Source: Paracoccaceae bacterium (GTDB lineage Bacteria > Pseudomonadota > Alphaproteobacteria > Rhodobacterales > Rhodobacteraceae). From it: 41,067 nt of DNA. Position 1 is the stretch's first letter, and each line of letters starts with the position of its first letter. Position numbers and translations under genes: made by a program. Location: positions 1 to 41,067 of the forward strand of contig DAOUQK010000003.1 in assembly GCA_030625695.1 (NCBI GenBank). The letters run 5' to 3'. The notes beneath the pieces are model-generated. The model did no database searches and had not been told where the DNA came from. It worked only from the letters and a program-made list of their open reading frames with translations. Below, piece by piece: positions 15,714-22,922 of the stretch.

Positions 15714-16241
15714 ATGAAGATGAGCGACCAACGCGAGATTGCCGCCGACCCGGCCACTGTTTACGCGGCCCTGCTGGACCCCGAGGTGCTCAAGGCCTGC
15801 GTGCCCGGTGCTACCGAAGTGATTGGCAACCCAGGCGATGGCTATACCGCAAGTGTTACCCAAAAGGTCGGACCGGTGAAGGCGACCTTCAAGGGACAGG
15901 TTATCATGGCCAATATGGTCGAAAACCAATCTCTGACCATATCGGGGTCTGGCAAAGGGGGGGCTGCCGGGTTTGCCAAAGGCGGGGCCGAAGTGACGCT
16001 GACACCATCCGAAACCGGCACCCTGCTTGCGTATGAGGTCGAAGCCAAAGTGGGCGGTAAGATCGCCCAGCTTGGCAGCCGCTTGATCGACGGTTTTGCC
16101 AAAAAGATGGCCGATCAGTTCTTTACCAACCTGCAACAGGCTATTGAGGGTCCGGCAGACCCCGCCGACGACGGCCCATCCGGGTCGGACAAGGCCCCCG
16201 CCAAAAAGGGCTGGTTCAAGAAAGTTACCGGACGAAGTTGA
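15714..16241 (+). CDS. CoxG-like SRPBCC-family protein (carbon monoxide dehydrogenase subunit G)
   Basis: 175 residues. The first 145 form the START/SRPBCC fold typical of CoxG: MSDQREIAADPATVYAALLD, LKACVPGATEV, ATFKGQV, GGAEVTL and VGGKIAQLGSRLI. The C-terminal 30 residues are a charged linker ending KKGWFKKV, a possible membrane-associating tail. CoxG proteins are associated with CO dehydrogenase maturation or membrane recruitment, but no coxL, coxM or coxS gene is in the window, so the partner is unknown. Start 15714 has GAGG upstream. Directly behind it lies what looks like the beginning of an ABC ATPase gene. Confidence 0.88.
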   Translation: MKMSDQREIAADPATVYAALLDPEVLKACVPGATEVIGNPGDGYTASVTQKVGPVKATFKGQVIMANMVENQSLTISGSGKGGAAGFAKGGAEVTLTPSETGTLLAYEVEAKVGGKIAQLGSRLIDGFAKKMADQFFTNLQQAIEGPADPADDGPSGSDKAPAKKGWFKKVTGRS

Positions 16242-16299
16242 CCCAACAAACGCTATCGTTTCGATCCGCGATCTTCGTAAAGTTTATGCAACGGGCTAC
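16238..16299 (+). pseudogene. 5' stump of an ABC-transporter ATP-binding protein gene
   Basis: Right after coxG one frame reads TNAIVSIRDLRKVYATGY, which is how many ABC-2-type ATPases begin (VSIRDLxKxYxxG, before the Walker A motif). No start codon exists in that exact frame. TTG at 16238, overlapping the coxG stop as TTGA, would give T-Q-T-N-A-I-V if one A had been lost from an A-run near 16245-16250. Homology stops abruptly near 16299: no Walker A, signature or Walker B motif follows, and the next sequence belongs to an opposite-strand gene of unknown type. I read it as the remnant of a gene removed by a deletion or replacement. The recognition rests on about 18 residues. Confidence 0.5.
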
Positions 16300-16351
16300 C
16301 CCAACCCCAACCTTGGTTTATCGCAGCGCGAAGGCCGTGAAACTGTCGGTT

Positions 16352-16936
16352 TCAAGCGGTTCGCAGCAACACTTTGTTCGACCCAACTGCCTTGGCGATC
16401 TTGGAATATTGCAATGACTTGCTTCTCGAGCCAGCAGCACTGCGTAACAAAAGCGTTTCGGTCTGGGCCAGAATCGCCTGCGCTTGTTGGTTCACCTGGG
16501 CTGACGTTTCCCGAGACGTTGGCGTCAGAACCCGTGTCGTCGTTTCGGTCGTCCCCGGGCGTGTCGCTTTGCCACGCGGCAAGTCCTGACTGCGATTGCT
16601 GCGTGCCAAACTGGCCATCTGATCCGAGGCCGACTTTAAGACCCGCTGGACTTCTTCATAATCGCTGTCTTTGGGAATATCCTTTGACAGGACGCTAAAC
16701 CGCTCGGCCAGACAATCGATACGGTACGCTTCGTCAAGCGATCCGCAGAATTTTTTGGCCGCCGTCAATCCACTTACGACAACCGCAGTATATGCAACCG
16801 ACCCGAACTCTCCGGCAGGAAGGATGACGGTATAAATAATTGCACCAGGAACGCCCTGCGCCACTACGGGCACTGCGGGCAACACCATCGAGGCTATCGC
16901 CACGGCAAATAGTGGTTTCCGGAAATATGTGCGCAT
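16352..16936 (-). CDS. Exported protein of unknown function
   Basis: 194 residues from ATG 16936, which has AGGAG 9 bases upstream. An in-frame ATG at 16975 is possible but would bury the signal peptide. MRTYFRKPLFAVAIASMVLPAVPVVAQG is a clear export signal (positive start, hydrophobic core, AQ/AQG cleavage site). The mature part begins with a hydrophobic stretch (GAIIYTVILPAGEFGSVAYTAVVV). A Cys pair follows (KKFCGSLDEAYRIDCLAERF), then a Ser/Thr/Gln-rich helical tail. I recognise no family. It lies where an ABC transporter gene seems to have been lost and faces away from the second unknown exported protein at 17118. Confidence 0.6.
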   Translation of the reverse strand: MRTYFRKPLFAVAIASMVLPAVPVVAQGVPGAIIYTVILPAGEFGSVAYTAVVVSGLTAAKKFCGSLDEAYRIDCLAERFSVLSKDIPKDSDYEEVQRVLKSASDQMASLARSNRSQDLPRGKATRPGTTETTTRVLTPTSRETSAQVNQQAQAILAQTETLLLRSAAGSRSKSLQYSKIAKAVGSNKVLLRTA

Positions 16937-17117
16937 CGGTTCGACTCCTAAATTGGCTATGCCGAAACAGATCATATTATTGCGCCCAAAACAATTGCTG
17001 TCTTATGAGCAGAGGTAATAGAAAGCGGGTTTGTGCCGCCTGATGGTTTTAAGCAAGTTGAATTAAACCTTTGCAGGCGCTAAGATTTTTTCAATCACCA
17101 ATTGATCGGAACGAATC

Positions 17118-17483
17118 ATGTCCAGACTATTCGCACTTCTGACGGCAGGAGTCTTCCTGCTTGGGTTGCCTTCAGTCGGGTCCGCACAGATCAGTAACCT
17201 GGCATTGGGGCAGGCAAAATCGCGGCTGGCTTGCGGTGCGGGCGTTGTCGTTTCTGCGGTAACGCTGCCCAATGGGTCGTTGCAGGTAACCTGCGCGCGC
17301 AATCCGGTGGAATCTTCGGCATCCTCGACAACCGCGTCAACCGTTGCGCAAACAACTGGTCTGGTCACGCCAGCCGGGATTGGGGCAGTGATCAGCGTGA
17401 CCATTGTGGTGGGCCTTACCGGTGGGGGCGACACTGGCACCACCACCACCACCAGCCAGCCGCGCCGTGGCTCCGACCGATAG
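17118..17483 (+). CDS. Small exported protein of unknown function
   Basis: 121 residues. MSRLFALLTAGVFLLGLPSVGSAQ is a convincing signal peptide. The mature part holds two cysteines (LACGAGVVVS and LQVTCARN), a Ser/Thr linker, and a hydrophobic segment GIGAVISVTIVVGLTGGG that could span the membrane. It ends in a Thr run encoded by a short ACC repeat at about 17439-17453, then SQPRRGSDR. No family recognised. Its ribosome-binding site is weak (GGAA). It is divergent from the exported protein at 16352-16936; the 181-bp gap between them shows no strong signal that I can name. Confidence 0.5.
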   Translation: MSRLFALLTAGVFLLGLPSVGSAQISNLALGQAKSRLACGAGVVVSAVTLPNGSLQVTCARNPVESSASSTTASTVAQTTGLVTPAGIGAVISVTIVVGLTGGGDTGTTTTTSQPRRGSDR

Positions 17484-17606
17484 GCGGCCAGGAAACCGGG
17501 CCTCGGCGTTGCAAAATTGTCTGCGACACGGGAAATGCACGCTCGCGGGTGATCAAGTTTTCGCGCCTGCCTTGTGAACCGGCAGGCGACATTCTACATC
17601 CCTTAC

Positions 17607-18404
17607 ATGAAACTCCGCCTGCCATTTATCAAAAACCCGCCCTTGGTGTCCGTTGTGCGCCTGTCCGGTGCTATTGGCATGTCGGGGCGCGGGTCGCTTA
17701 ATCACCAATACACCGCCCCGATTTTGGAAAAGGCGTTTCGGCGCGGCAAGCCGGACGCAGTGGTTCTTGAAATCAACTCTCCCGGTGGCTCTCCGGTGCA
17801 ATCGGCATTAATCGGCGGCCATATCCGGCGGTTGGCGCAAGAACTGAACGTACCGGTCTATGGCTTTGTCGAAGATGTGGCGGCCTCGGGCGGCTATTGG
17901 CTGGCGGCGGCAGCGGATGAGATATGGGCCGACGACAATTCGGTGCTTGGCTCGATCGGGGTGATATCGGCGGGCTTTGGCGCCCACGTGTTCCTGGCCC
18001 GGCAAGGGATCGAACGCCGTGTTCATACAGCGGGCGACAGCAAATCCATGATGGATCCGTTCAGCCCGGAAAAGAAAGAGGACGTGGCCCGGCTCAAAAC
18101 GCTGCTCGGCGATATCCATGACAATTTTATTGCCCACGTTCAGGCGCGGCGTGGTGACAAGCTGGCCAAATACAAAGGCATGTTCACCGGCGAAGTCTGG
18201 CTGGCGGCCCGTGCGCTTGAGTTGGGCCTGATCGACGGGATCGGCCACATGAAACCGCAGATGGTCCAGCGTTTCGGCGACAAGGTTCAGTTTCGCCGTT
18301 ATAGTTTGCGCCGCCCATTTTTGTCGCGCTTTGGCGCGCAGATCGCCCAGGATACTTTGGGCGGGATTGAGGAACGCGCCGCTTTTGCGCGGTTTGGCTT
18401 GTAA
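17607..18404 (+). CDS. S49-family (SohB/SppA-like) serine peptidase
   Basis: 265 residues, a short single-domain S49 protease. The nucleophile is S94 in VAASGGYWLA and the general base is K146 in TAGDSKSMMDPFSP. LEINSPGGSPVQSALI and NSVLGSIGVI are family motifs. There is no clear signal anchor: the N-terminus MKLRLPFIKNPPLVSVVRLSG goes straight into the fold, so it is probably cytoplasmic or peripheral. Members degrade signal-peptide remnants or misfolded membrane peptides. ATG 17607 gives the family-like start; a GTG at 17574 would add 11 residues, and neither has a strong Shine-Dalgarno. The small gene behind it starts one base after its stop. Confidence 0.9.
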   Translation: MKLRLPFIKNPPLVSVVRLSGAIGMSGRGSLNHQYTAPILEKAFRRGKPDAVVLEINSPGGSPVQSALIGGHIRRLAQELNVPVYGFVEDVAASGGYWLAAAADEIWADDNSVLGSIGVISAGFGAHVFLARQGIERRVHTAGDSKSMMDPFSPEKKEDVARLKTLLGDIHDNFIAHVQARRGDKLAKYKGMFTGEVWLAARALELGLIDGIGHMKPQMVQRFGDKVQFRRYSLRRPFLSRFGAQIAQDTLGGIEERAAFARFGL

Positions 18405-18405
18405 C

Positions 18406-18594
18406 GTGATCGTCAAAATCATCTCATTGTTTCTGATCGGCATGGTGGTGTTGGCGATGTTTGGTCGGCTGCGTTTGCCCCGATTGCCCGGATCAAAACG
18501 GTTGGCCCGGGCCAAATGCCCCAAATGCGGACGCTTTCGCATCGGCAAGGGCCCCTGCGGTTGCGGCCATCGCGGCAAAGGTGGCCGTACATGA
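18406..18594 (+). CDS. Small membrane protein with zinc-ribbon-like cysteines
   Basis: 62 residues starting at GTG 18406, one base after the S49 peptidase stop. An N-terminal membrane helix (MIVKIISLFLIGMVVLAMF) is followed by a basic stretch and a short cysteine module: CPKC, eleven residues, then CGCG (KCPKCGRFRIGKGPCGC), ending in HRGKGGRT. The paired cysteines suggest a small Zn-binding knuckle on the cytoplasmic side. Its last codons overlap the start of the antiporter gene (ATGA), so the three genes form one translationally coupled unit. Short proteins of this layout seem familiar from roseobacters, but I know no function. Confidence 0.7.
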   Translation: MIVKIISLFLIGMVVLAMFGRLRLPRLPGSKRLARAKCPKCGRFRIGKGPCGCGHRGKGGRT

Positions 18595-19541
18595 TGATGC
18601 CCTGGCTGCTGTCTGGCCTGGGGTTGTTGATTCTGCTGCTGGGCGGCGATGTCCTGGTGCGCGGCGCGGTTAATCTAAGCCTTCGACTGGGGGTGCCGGC
18701 CCTGATCGTCAGCCTGACGATTGTTGCCTTTGGCACGTCTGCCCCGGAATTGCTGATCTCGATCAAGGCGACGTTGAACAATGCGCCGGGTATCGCGTTG
18801 GGTAATGTTGTCGGCTCAAATACCGCCAATATCCTGATGGTGCTGGGTATTCCGGCGCTGCTTGCGACCATGCACACCTCGCAATGCGACAGTGCCAAAA
18901 CCTACCTGCATATGCTGGGGGCCACGGTGTTGTTCATTGCTCTGGCCTTTACCGGTGAATTCAACGCCACTGGCGGGATGGTCTTGCTGGTGGTGCTGGT
19001 GTTGATCATGGCCTCGGTCTTTCGAGAGGCGCGTGGGCATATCAGGGCAGGTGAGCCTGACGATCTGGAAGACATTGATGAGGCTGATCCGGATATGCCG
19101 TACTGGCGGATTGGTCTTTATCTGCTGCTTGGCCTGATCGGTCTGCCGCTGGGTGCCAACATTCTGGTCGAAAACGCCACCGTCATTGCCCGGGCTTATG
19201 GCGTCACCGATACGGTCATTGGCCTGACCCTGGTGGCTGTGGGCACATCCCTGCCAGAACTTGCCACCACCTTGATGGCGACGCTTCGTCAGCGGGCAGA
19301 TGTGGCGTTGGGCAATGTTATCGGCTCGAACATGTTCAATCTGCTCGCCATCATCGGCATTGCCACACTGTTTGGCCCAATCCCGGTTGATCCGTCCTTC
19401 CTGACCTTTGATCTGTGGGTGATGCTGGCCGCATCACTACTGATGATCCCATTTGTCTTTTTGGGCCGCGACATCACCCGCGCATGGGGCGTAGTGCTGA
19501 CAGCGCTCTATGCTGCCTATATCGCGGTTGTACTTTTTTAA
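18591..19541 (+). CDS. Calcium/sodium antiporter (CaCA family, YrbG-like)
   Basis: 316 residues with about ten membrane helices and the two inverted alpha-repeats of the family. The first is VAFGTSAPELLISIKA plus GNVVGSNTANIL; the second is VAVGTSLPELATTLMA plus GNVIGSNMFNLL. The acidic residues in the two SAPE/SLPE motifs bind the cation. An acidic loop (EPDDLEDIDEADPD) separates the halves. It exchanges Ca2+ against Na+ or K+ across the inner membrane. Three ATG codons in a row (18591, 18594, 18597) make the exact start ambiguous; the first forms an ATGA overlap with the upstream gene. Confidence 0.92.
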   Translation: MMMPWLLSGLGLLILLLGGDVLVRGAVNLSLRLGVPALIVSLTIVAFGTSAPELLISIKATLNNAPGIALGNVVGSNTANILMVLGIPALLATMHTSQCDSAKTYLHMLGATVLFIALAFTGEFNATGGMVLLVVLVLIMASVFREARGHIRAGEPDDLEDIDEADPDMPYWRIGLYLLLGLIGLPLGANILVENATVIARAYGVTDTVIGLTLVAVGTSLPELATTLMATLRQRADVALGNVIGSNMFNLLAIIGIATLFGPIPVDPSFLTFDLWVMLAASLLMIPFVFLGRDITRAWGVVLTALYAAYIAVVLF

Positions 19542-19884
19542 GGTGAAACGAGCCTGTATCATTGTCACCACGACACCTTTCAGATCAGTTTTTTAGCCCG
19601 GGCAGGCCAAAGTTTTGCACCGCTCACGAATCCGTTAACAGAAGATTGCAGAAATGCCTTTAAAATCATTAACTTGGCATGAGGCGTTTATTTTGTTATG
19701 CAATTGCAATGACTTACCATAACGCCTAAAAATTAGGCAAAATGGCGAATACCCGAAAAACTAACGGAAATTTCGACCTCGGGGAAAGTTATCATCAGTG
19801 TTATCCACAGAAACGGTGGATTTGTTTTCTCTTGATTACTGTCCGCAAATGATTGCAGCCCGCGCCAGAGAATCATATCCCTGT
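19542..19884. other. AT-rich non-coding stretch upstream of uvrC
   Basis: About 340 bp clearly richer in A and T than the surroundings and without a plausible gene. It holds a small hairpin GCCTAA-AAA-TTAGGC near 19727-19741 and a single perfect DnaA-box-like TTATCCACA at 19801-19809. The promoter for uvrC probably lies here, but I cannot place it. The only longer open frame (minus strand, reaching into the palindrome to the right) translates the repeat and is not credible. Confidence 0.5.
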
Positions 19885-20038
19885 GATATGAACGATCAGC
19901 CAGTCGGGCGTAGGGTGGGCAGTTCTGCCCACCGTTCCGGTTGATCGTAAAGAAGGTGGGCAAAACTGCCCACCCTACGGGCCGGTGACAGGTCATTCAT
20001 TAGGTGAATTGGGTTCAGAGATATGAATGATCAGCCAG
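19885..20038 (+). repeat. Direct repeat of the uvrC start flanking a REP-type palindrome
   Basis: GATATGAACGATCAGCCAG at 19885-19903 recurs as GATATGAATGATCAGCCAG at 20020-20038 (18 of 19 identical). The second copy contains the start codon and first codons of uvrC. The double palindrome at 19909-19979 lies between them. The upstream copy opens a short frame of 18 codons (19888-19944, beginning MNDQPVGRRVG) that stops inside the palindrome. The simplest reading is that an event adding the palindrome also duplicated the uvrC start and left an upstream mini-ORF. Confidence 0.7.
19909..19979. repeat. REP/BIME-like double palindrome upstream of uvrC
   Basis: Inverted arms 19909-19933 and 19955-19979 (25 bp, one mismatch) flank a 21-bp spacer. 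Each arm has a GTAG foot followed by an inner palindrome (GGTGGGCA...TGCCCACC). The plan matches the unit at 8994-9059, but the stem sequence differs (CGTAGGGTGGGC against CGTAGGGCGGGG). It ends 43 bp before the uvrC start codon, so it would fold in the uvrC leader RNA. Confidence 0.75.
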
Positions 20039-21900
20039 AACAAGATAGCCCCGAACCCCCGACTGGCCACGGTGTCATTCAGGGCTATCTCAAATCTCTG
20101 GACGCCTCGCCTGGGGTCTACCGGATGCTGGACGCACAGGCGCGGGTTCTTTACGTCGGCAAGGCGCGTGCGTTGCGCGCCCGGGTTTCCAGCTATGCGC
20201 GCCCGACGGGTCACAGCCCGCGCATTTCCCGGATGATTGCCGCCACCGCGTCGATGATGTTCCTGACCACCCGCACCGAGACCGAGGCGCTGCTGCTGGA
20301 GCAGAACCTGATCAAACAGCTCAAGCCGAAGTACAACGTGCTGCTGCGCGACGACAAAAGCTTTCCCAATATTCTGGTGGCCAAAGACCAGGCGTTTCCC
20401 CAGATCAAAAAGCACCGCGGCGCGAAGAAACAAAAAGGCGCGTATTTTGGCCCCTTCGCCAGTGCTGGTGCTGTCAACCGCACCCTGAACCAGTTGCAAA
20501 AGGCGTTCCTTTTGCGCAATTGCTCGGACCCGATGTTCGAAAGCCGGACCCGCCCGTGTCTGTTGTACCAGATCCGGCGCTGCTCGGCACCTTGCGTCGG
20601 CAAGATCAGCGAAGAGGGTTATGGCCTTGCGGTTCGCGACGCCGAATTGTTCCTGTCCGGGCGCTCTACCAAGGTGCAGGAAGACCTGGCCGCCCAGATG
20701 CAGATGGCCTCGGACGCGATGGAATTCGAACGCGCCGCCGCCTTGCGCGACCGCATCCGCGCCTTGACACAAGTGCAGGGCGCGCAGGGGATCAACCCAC
20801 GTAATGTGTCAGAGGCCGATGTGATCGCGCTGCATATGGATACCGGGCAGGCCTGCGTTCAGGTGTTCTTTATCCGCGCCGGACAGAACTGGGGCAATCA
20901 CGACTATTACCCGCGCGCAGGCACCGATTTTTCCGCCGCCGAGGTGATGGAGGCATTCCTGGGCCAGTTTTATGACACCAAAGAGCCGCCGCGCCAGATT
21001 ATCCTGTCCGATGGGATCGAGAATGACGATCTAATGGCTGATGCCCTCAGTCAAAAGGCCGGGCGCAAGGTGGAAATTCTGGTGCCGCAACGCGGTGAAA
21101 AGGCCGATCTGGTGGCAGGGGCCCTGCGCAACGCGCGGGAATCGCTGGCCCGGCGCATGTCTGAAAGTGCGACACAGGCCAGATTACTGCGCGGGCTGGC
21201 CGAGGCATTTTCGCTGGATGGCCCGCCGACGCGGATCGAGGTTTATGACAACAGTCATATTCAGGGCGCGCACGCGGTTGGCGCGATGATTGTCGCGGGC
21301 CCGGACGGATTTATCAAAAACGCCTATCGCAAATTCAACATCAAAGGCGTTGACCTGACTCCGGGCGACGACTTTGGCATGATGAAAGAGGTGCTGGGCC
21401 GCCGGTTTTCCCGCCTGCTAAAGGAAGACCCGGACCGCAACAAAGGGCTTTGGCCCGACCTGTTGCTGATCGATGGCGGGGCCGGGCAGGTCAGCGTTGT
21501 GGCCGAAATCATGGGCCAGCACGGCGTGCAGGACATCCCCATGGTTGGCGTCGCCAAAGGGGTTGACCGGGACGCCGGCAAAGAGGAATTCCACCGTCCC
21601 GGCCAGCGTGCCTTTGCCCTGCGTCACAACGATCCGGTGTTGTATTTTGTCCAGCGTCTACGGGATGAAGCGCATCGTTTTGCCATCGGCACCCACCGTG
21701 CCAAACGGTCCAAGGCCATCGGGGCCACGCCGCTGGACGAAGTGCCGGGCGTTGGGGCCACGCGCAAACGCGCGTTGCTGGCGCATTTTGGTTCGGCCAA
21801 GGCAGTTTCGCGGGCTGATTTGAAGGATCTGAAGGCGGTTGACGGGGTATCGGGTGCCCTTGCCGACACCATTTACGACTTTTTCCACGATAAGGGGTGA
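20023..21900 (+). CDS. uvrC: Excinuclease ABC subunit C
   Basis: 625 residues, the normal size. UvrC makes the two incisions in nucleotide excision repair after UvrAB loading. The GIY-YIG nuclease is at about 30-110 (PGVYRMLDAQARVLYVGKAR, RARVSSY, TETEALLLEQNLIK). A cysteine-bearing region follows (RPCLLYQIRRCSAPC). The UvrB-binding UVR helix is MEFERAAALRDRIRAL. The RNase H-like nuclease has EVYDNSHIQGAHAVGAMIV and LLIDGGAGQVSVV. The C-terminus is a double helix-hairpin-helix (VPGVGATRKRALLAHFG, KAVDGVSGALADTIYDFF). The start lies in the right copy of a 19-bp direct repeat; no strong Shine-Dalgarno is seen, only AGAG. Confidence 0.97.
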   Translation: MNDQPEQDSPEPPTGHGVIQGYLKSLDASPGVYRMLDAQARVLYVGKARALRARVSSYARPTGHSPRISRMIAATASMMFLTTRTETEALLLEQNLIKQLKPKYNVLLRDDKSFPNILVAKDQAFPQIKKHRGAKKQKGAYFGPFASAGAVNRTLNQLQKAFLLRNCSDPMFESRTRPCLLYQIRRCSAPCVGKISEEGYGLAVRDAELFLSGRSTKVQEDLAAQMQMASDAMEFERAAALRDRIRALTQVQGAQGINPRNVSEADVIALHMDTGQACVQVFFIRAGQNWGNHDYYPRAGTDFSAAEVMEAFLGQFYDTKEPPRQIILSDGIENDDLMADALSQKAGRKVEILVPQRGEKADLVAGALRNARESLARRMSESATQARLLRGLAEAFSLDGPPTRIEVYDNSHIQGAHAVGAMIVAGPDGFIKNAYRKFNIKGVDLTPGDDFGMMKEVLGRRFSRLLKEDPDRNKGLWPDLLLIDGGAGQVSVVAEIMGQHGVQDIPMVGVAKGVDRDAGKEEFHRPGQRAFALRHNDPVLYFVQRLRDEAHRFAIGTHRAKRSKAIGATPLDEVPGVGATRKRALLAHFGSAKAVSRADLKDLKAVDGVSGALADTIYDFFHDKG

Positions 21901-21909
21901 TCCAAATGA

Positions 21910-21925
21910 CACGCCTCACGGCGTG
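21910..21925. terminator. Small hairpin behind uvrC
   Basis: CACGCC-TCAC-GGCGTG begins 10 bases after the uvrC stop. No T-run follows, so termination is uncertain; the 111-bp gap to pgsA may instead be transcribed through. Confidence 0.3.
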
Positions 21926-22011
21926 ACTGGATTCTTAAAAGATGTGGCAAGGTGACAAGATTTTGCTAACGCCTGCTTTCATGTTGAGGGTCCGCGCGAT
22001 ACTGTCGGCCT

Positions 22012-22677
22012 ATGAGATGGAATCTTCCCAATATCCTGACGCTTTCGCGTCTGTTTGCGGCCCCCGGGCTGGCGGTGATGTTCCTTTATTTCACCAGACC
22101 ATATGCCGATTGGTTTGCCCTGAGCCTGTTTGTCATTGCCTCTCTGACCGATTGGCTTGACGGCTATCTGGCGCGGGCCTGGAAACAGGAAACCAAACTG
22201 GGCACGATGCTGGACCCGATTGCCGACAAGGCGATGGTGATTATTGCACTGATGGTGATCGTCGGCTTTTCGTCGATGTCACCCTGGCTGGTCCTGCCGG
22301 CCACGTTCATTCTGTTTCGCGAAGTGTTTGTTTCGGGCCTGCGAGAATACCTTGGCGATACGGCTGGCACGTTGAAGGTGACAGCATTGGCCAAGTGGAA
22401 AACCACGGCGCAGATGGTGGCCATTGCCGTGTTGTTCGCCCAGGGCGTGTTTGAGCATTATCTGGGCATGTCGATCATCGGCATGGACAATGAACTGGTG
22501 GGGCAAATCCTGAACGGAGAAGTTGAGGACCTGCATGGATTGCACTGGAAACTGGCCGGGATGGACTGGACCGGGCGGATTGGTCTTTGGTTGTTGTGGC
22601 TTGCGGCGGCGCTGACGCTGATCACCGGATGGGATTACCTGCGCAAAGCGATGCCGTATCTGAGGGAAACATCATAA
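22012..22677 (+). CDS. pgsA: CDP-diacylglycerol-glycerol-3-phosphate 3-phosphatidyltransferase
   Basis: 221 residues, an integral membrane CDP-alcohol phosphotransferase that makes phosphatidylglycerol phosphate. The signature DGYLARA...GTMLDPIADK (D-G-x2-A-R-x8-G-x3-D-x3-D) is complete. The start MRWNLPNILTLSRLFAAPG is typical of PgsA. About 35 residues before the last helix (IIGMDNELVGQILNGEVEDL) are an insertion-like loop. There is no good Shine-Dalgarno. The stop codon overlaps the moaD start (TAATG), so moaD translation is coupled to it. Confidence 0.93.
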   Translation: MRWNLPNILTLSRLFAAPGLAVMFLYFTRPYADWFALSLFVIASLTDWLDGYLARAWKQETKLGTMLDPIADKAMVIIALMVIVGFSSMSPWLVLPATFILFREVFVSGLREYLGDTAGTLKVTALAKWKTTAQMVAIAVLFAQGVFEHYLGMSIIGMDNELVGQILNGEVEDLHGLHWKLAGMDWTGRIGLWLLWLAAALTLITGWDYLRKAMPYLRETS

Positions 22678-22922
22678 TGGATGTATTGTATTTTGCCTGG
22701 GTCCGCGAACGTATCGGCCTGCCCAAAGAGCGAATCGATACCAGTGCTGCAACCGTGACCGCCCTGGTTGATGAATTGCGCGCGCGCGAAGAACGCTATG
22801 CCGCTGCGTTTGCCGATCTCAGCGCGTTGCGTGTGGCGGTTGATCAGGAGTTGGTCGATTTTGACGCGCCATTGGCAGGCGCGCGCGAAGTGGCGTTTTT
22901 CCCGCCGATGACGGGCGGCTAG
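22677..22922 (+). CDS. moaD: Molybdopterin synthase sulfur-carrier subunit
   Basis: 81 residues with the ubiquitin-like MoaD fold (MDVLYFAWVRERIG at the start) and the essential C-terminal Gly-Gly (FFPPMTGG), which carries the thiocarboxylate. With MoaE it converts cPMP to molybdopterin, the cofactor needed by SoeA. The start overlaps the pgsA stop. Its stop codon TAG is supplied by the first bases of the palindromic element at 22920-23035. Confidence 0.93.
   Translation: MDVLYFAWVRERIGLPKERIDTSAATVTALVDELRAREERYAAAFADLSALRVAVDQELVDFDAPLAGAREVAFFPPMTGG

Noticed and set aside
16096..16698. Plus-strand 200-codon ORF spanning coxG and the following gene
   Set aside because: It is out of frame with coxG and antisense to the exported protein at 16352-16936. 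Only its short central part (TNAIVSIRDL...) carries recognisable similarity, reported as a remnant.
17439..17453. ACC triplet run considered as a phase-variation tract
   Set aside because: Only about five units, in frame, near the end of the gene; changes by one unit would merely add or remove a threonine.
19660..19685. TTAA...TTAA pair considered as a CtrA site
   Set aside because: The spacing is 5 rather than the required 7 bases and no second element supports it.
19801..19809. Perfect DnaA-box-like TTATCCACA in an AT-rich region, considered as a replication origin
   Set aside because: Only one box is present, there is no cluster, and no origin-linked genes (dnaA, parAB, hemE, gidA) are nearby. 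A 9-mer of this kind can occur by chance.
19733..19996. Minus-strand open frame of 87 codons over the uvrC upstream region
   Set aside because: Its translation is mainly that of the REP palindrome (for example GGQNCPPY), a well-known kind of spurious ORF, and it has no ribosome-binding site or family.
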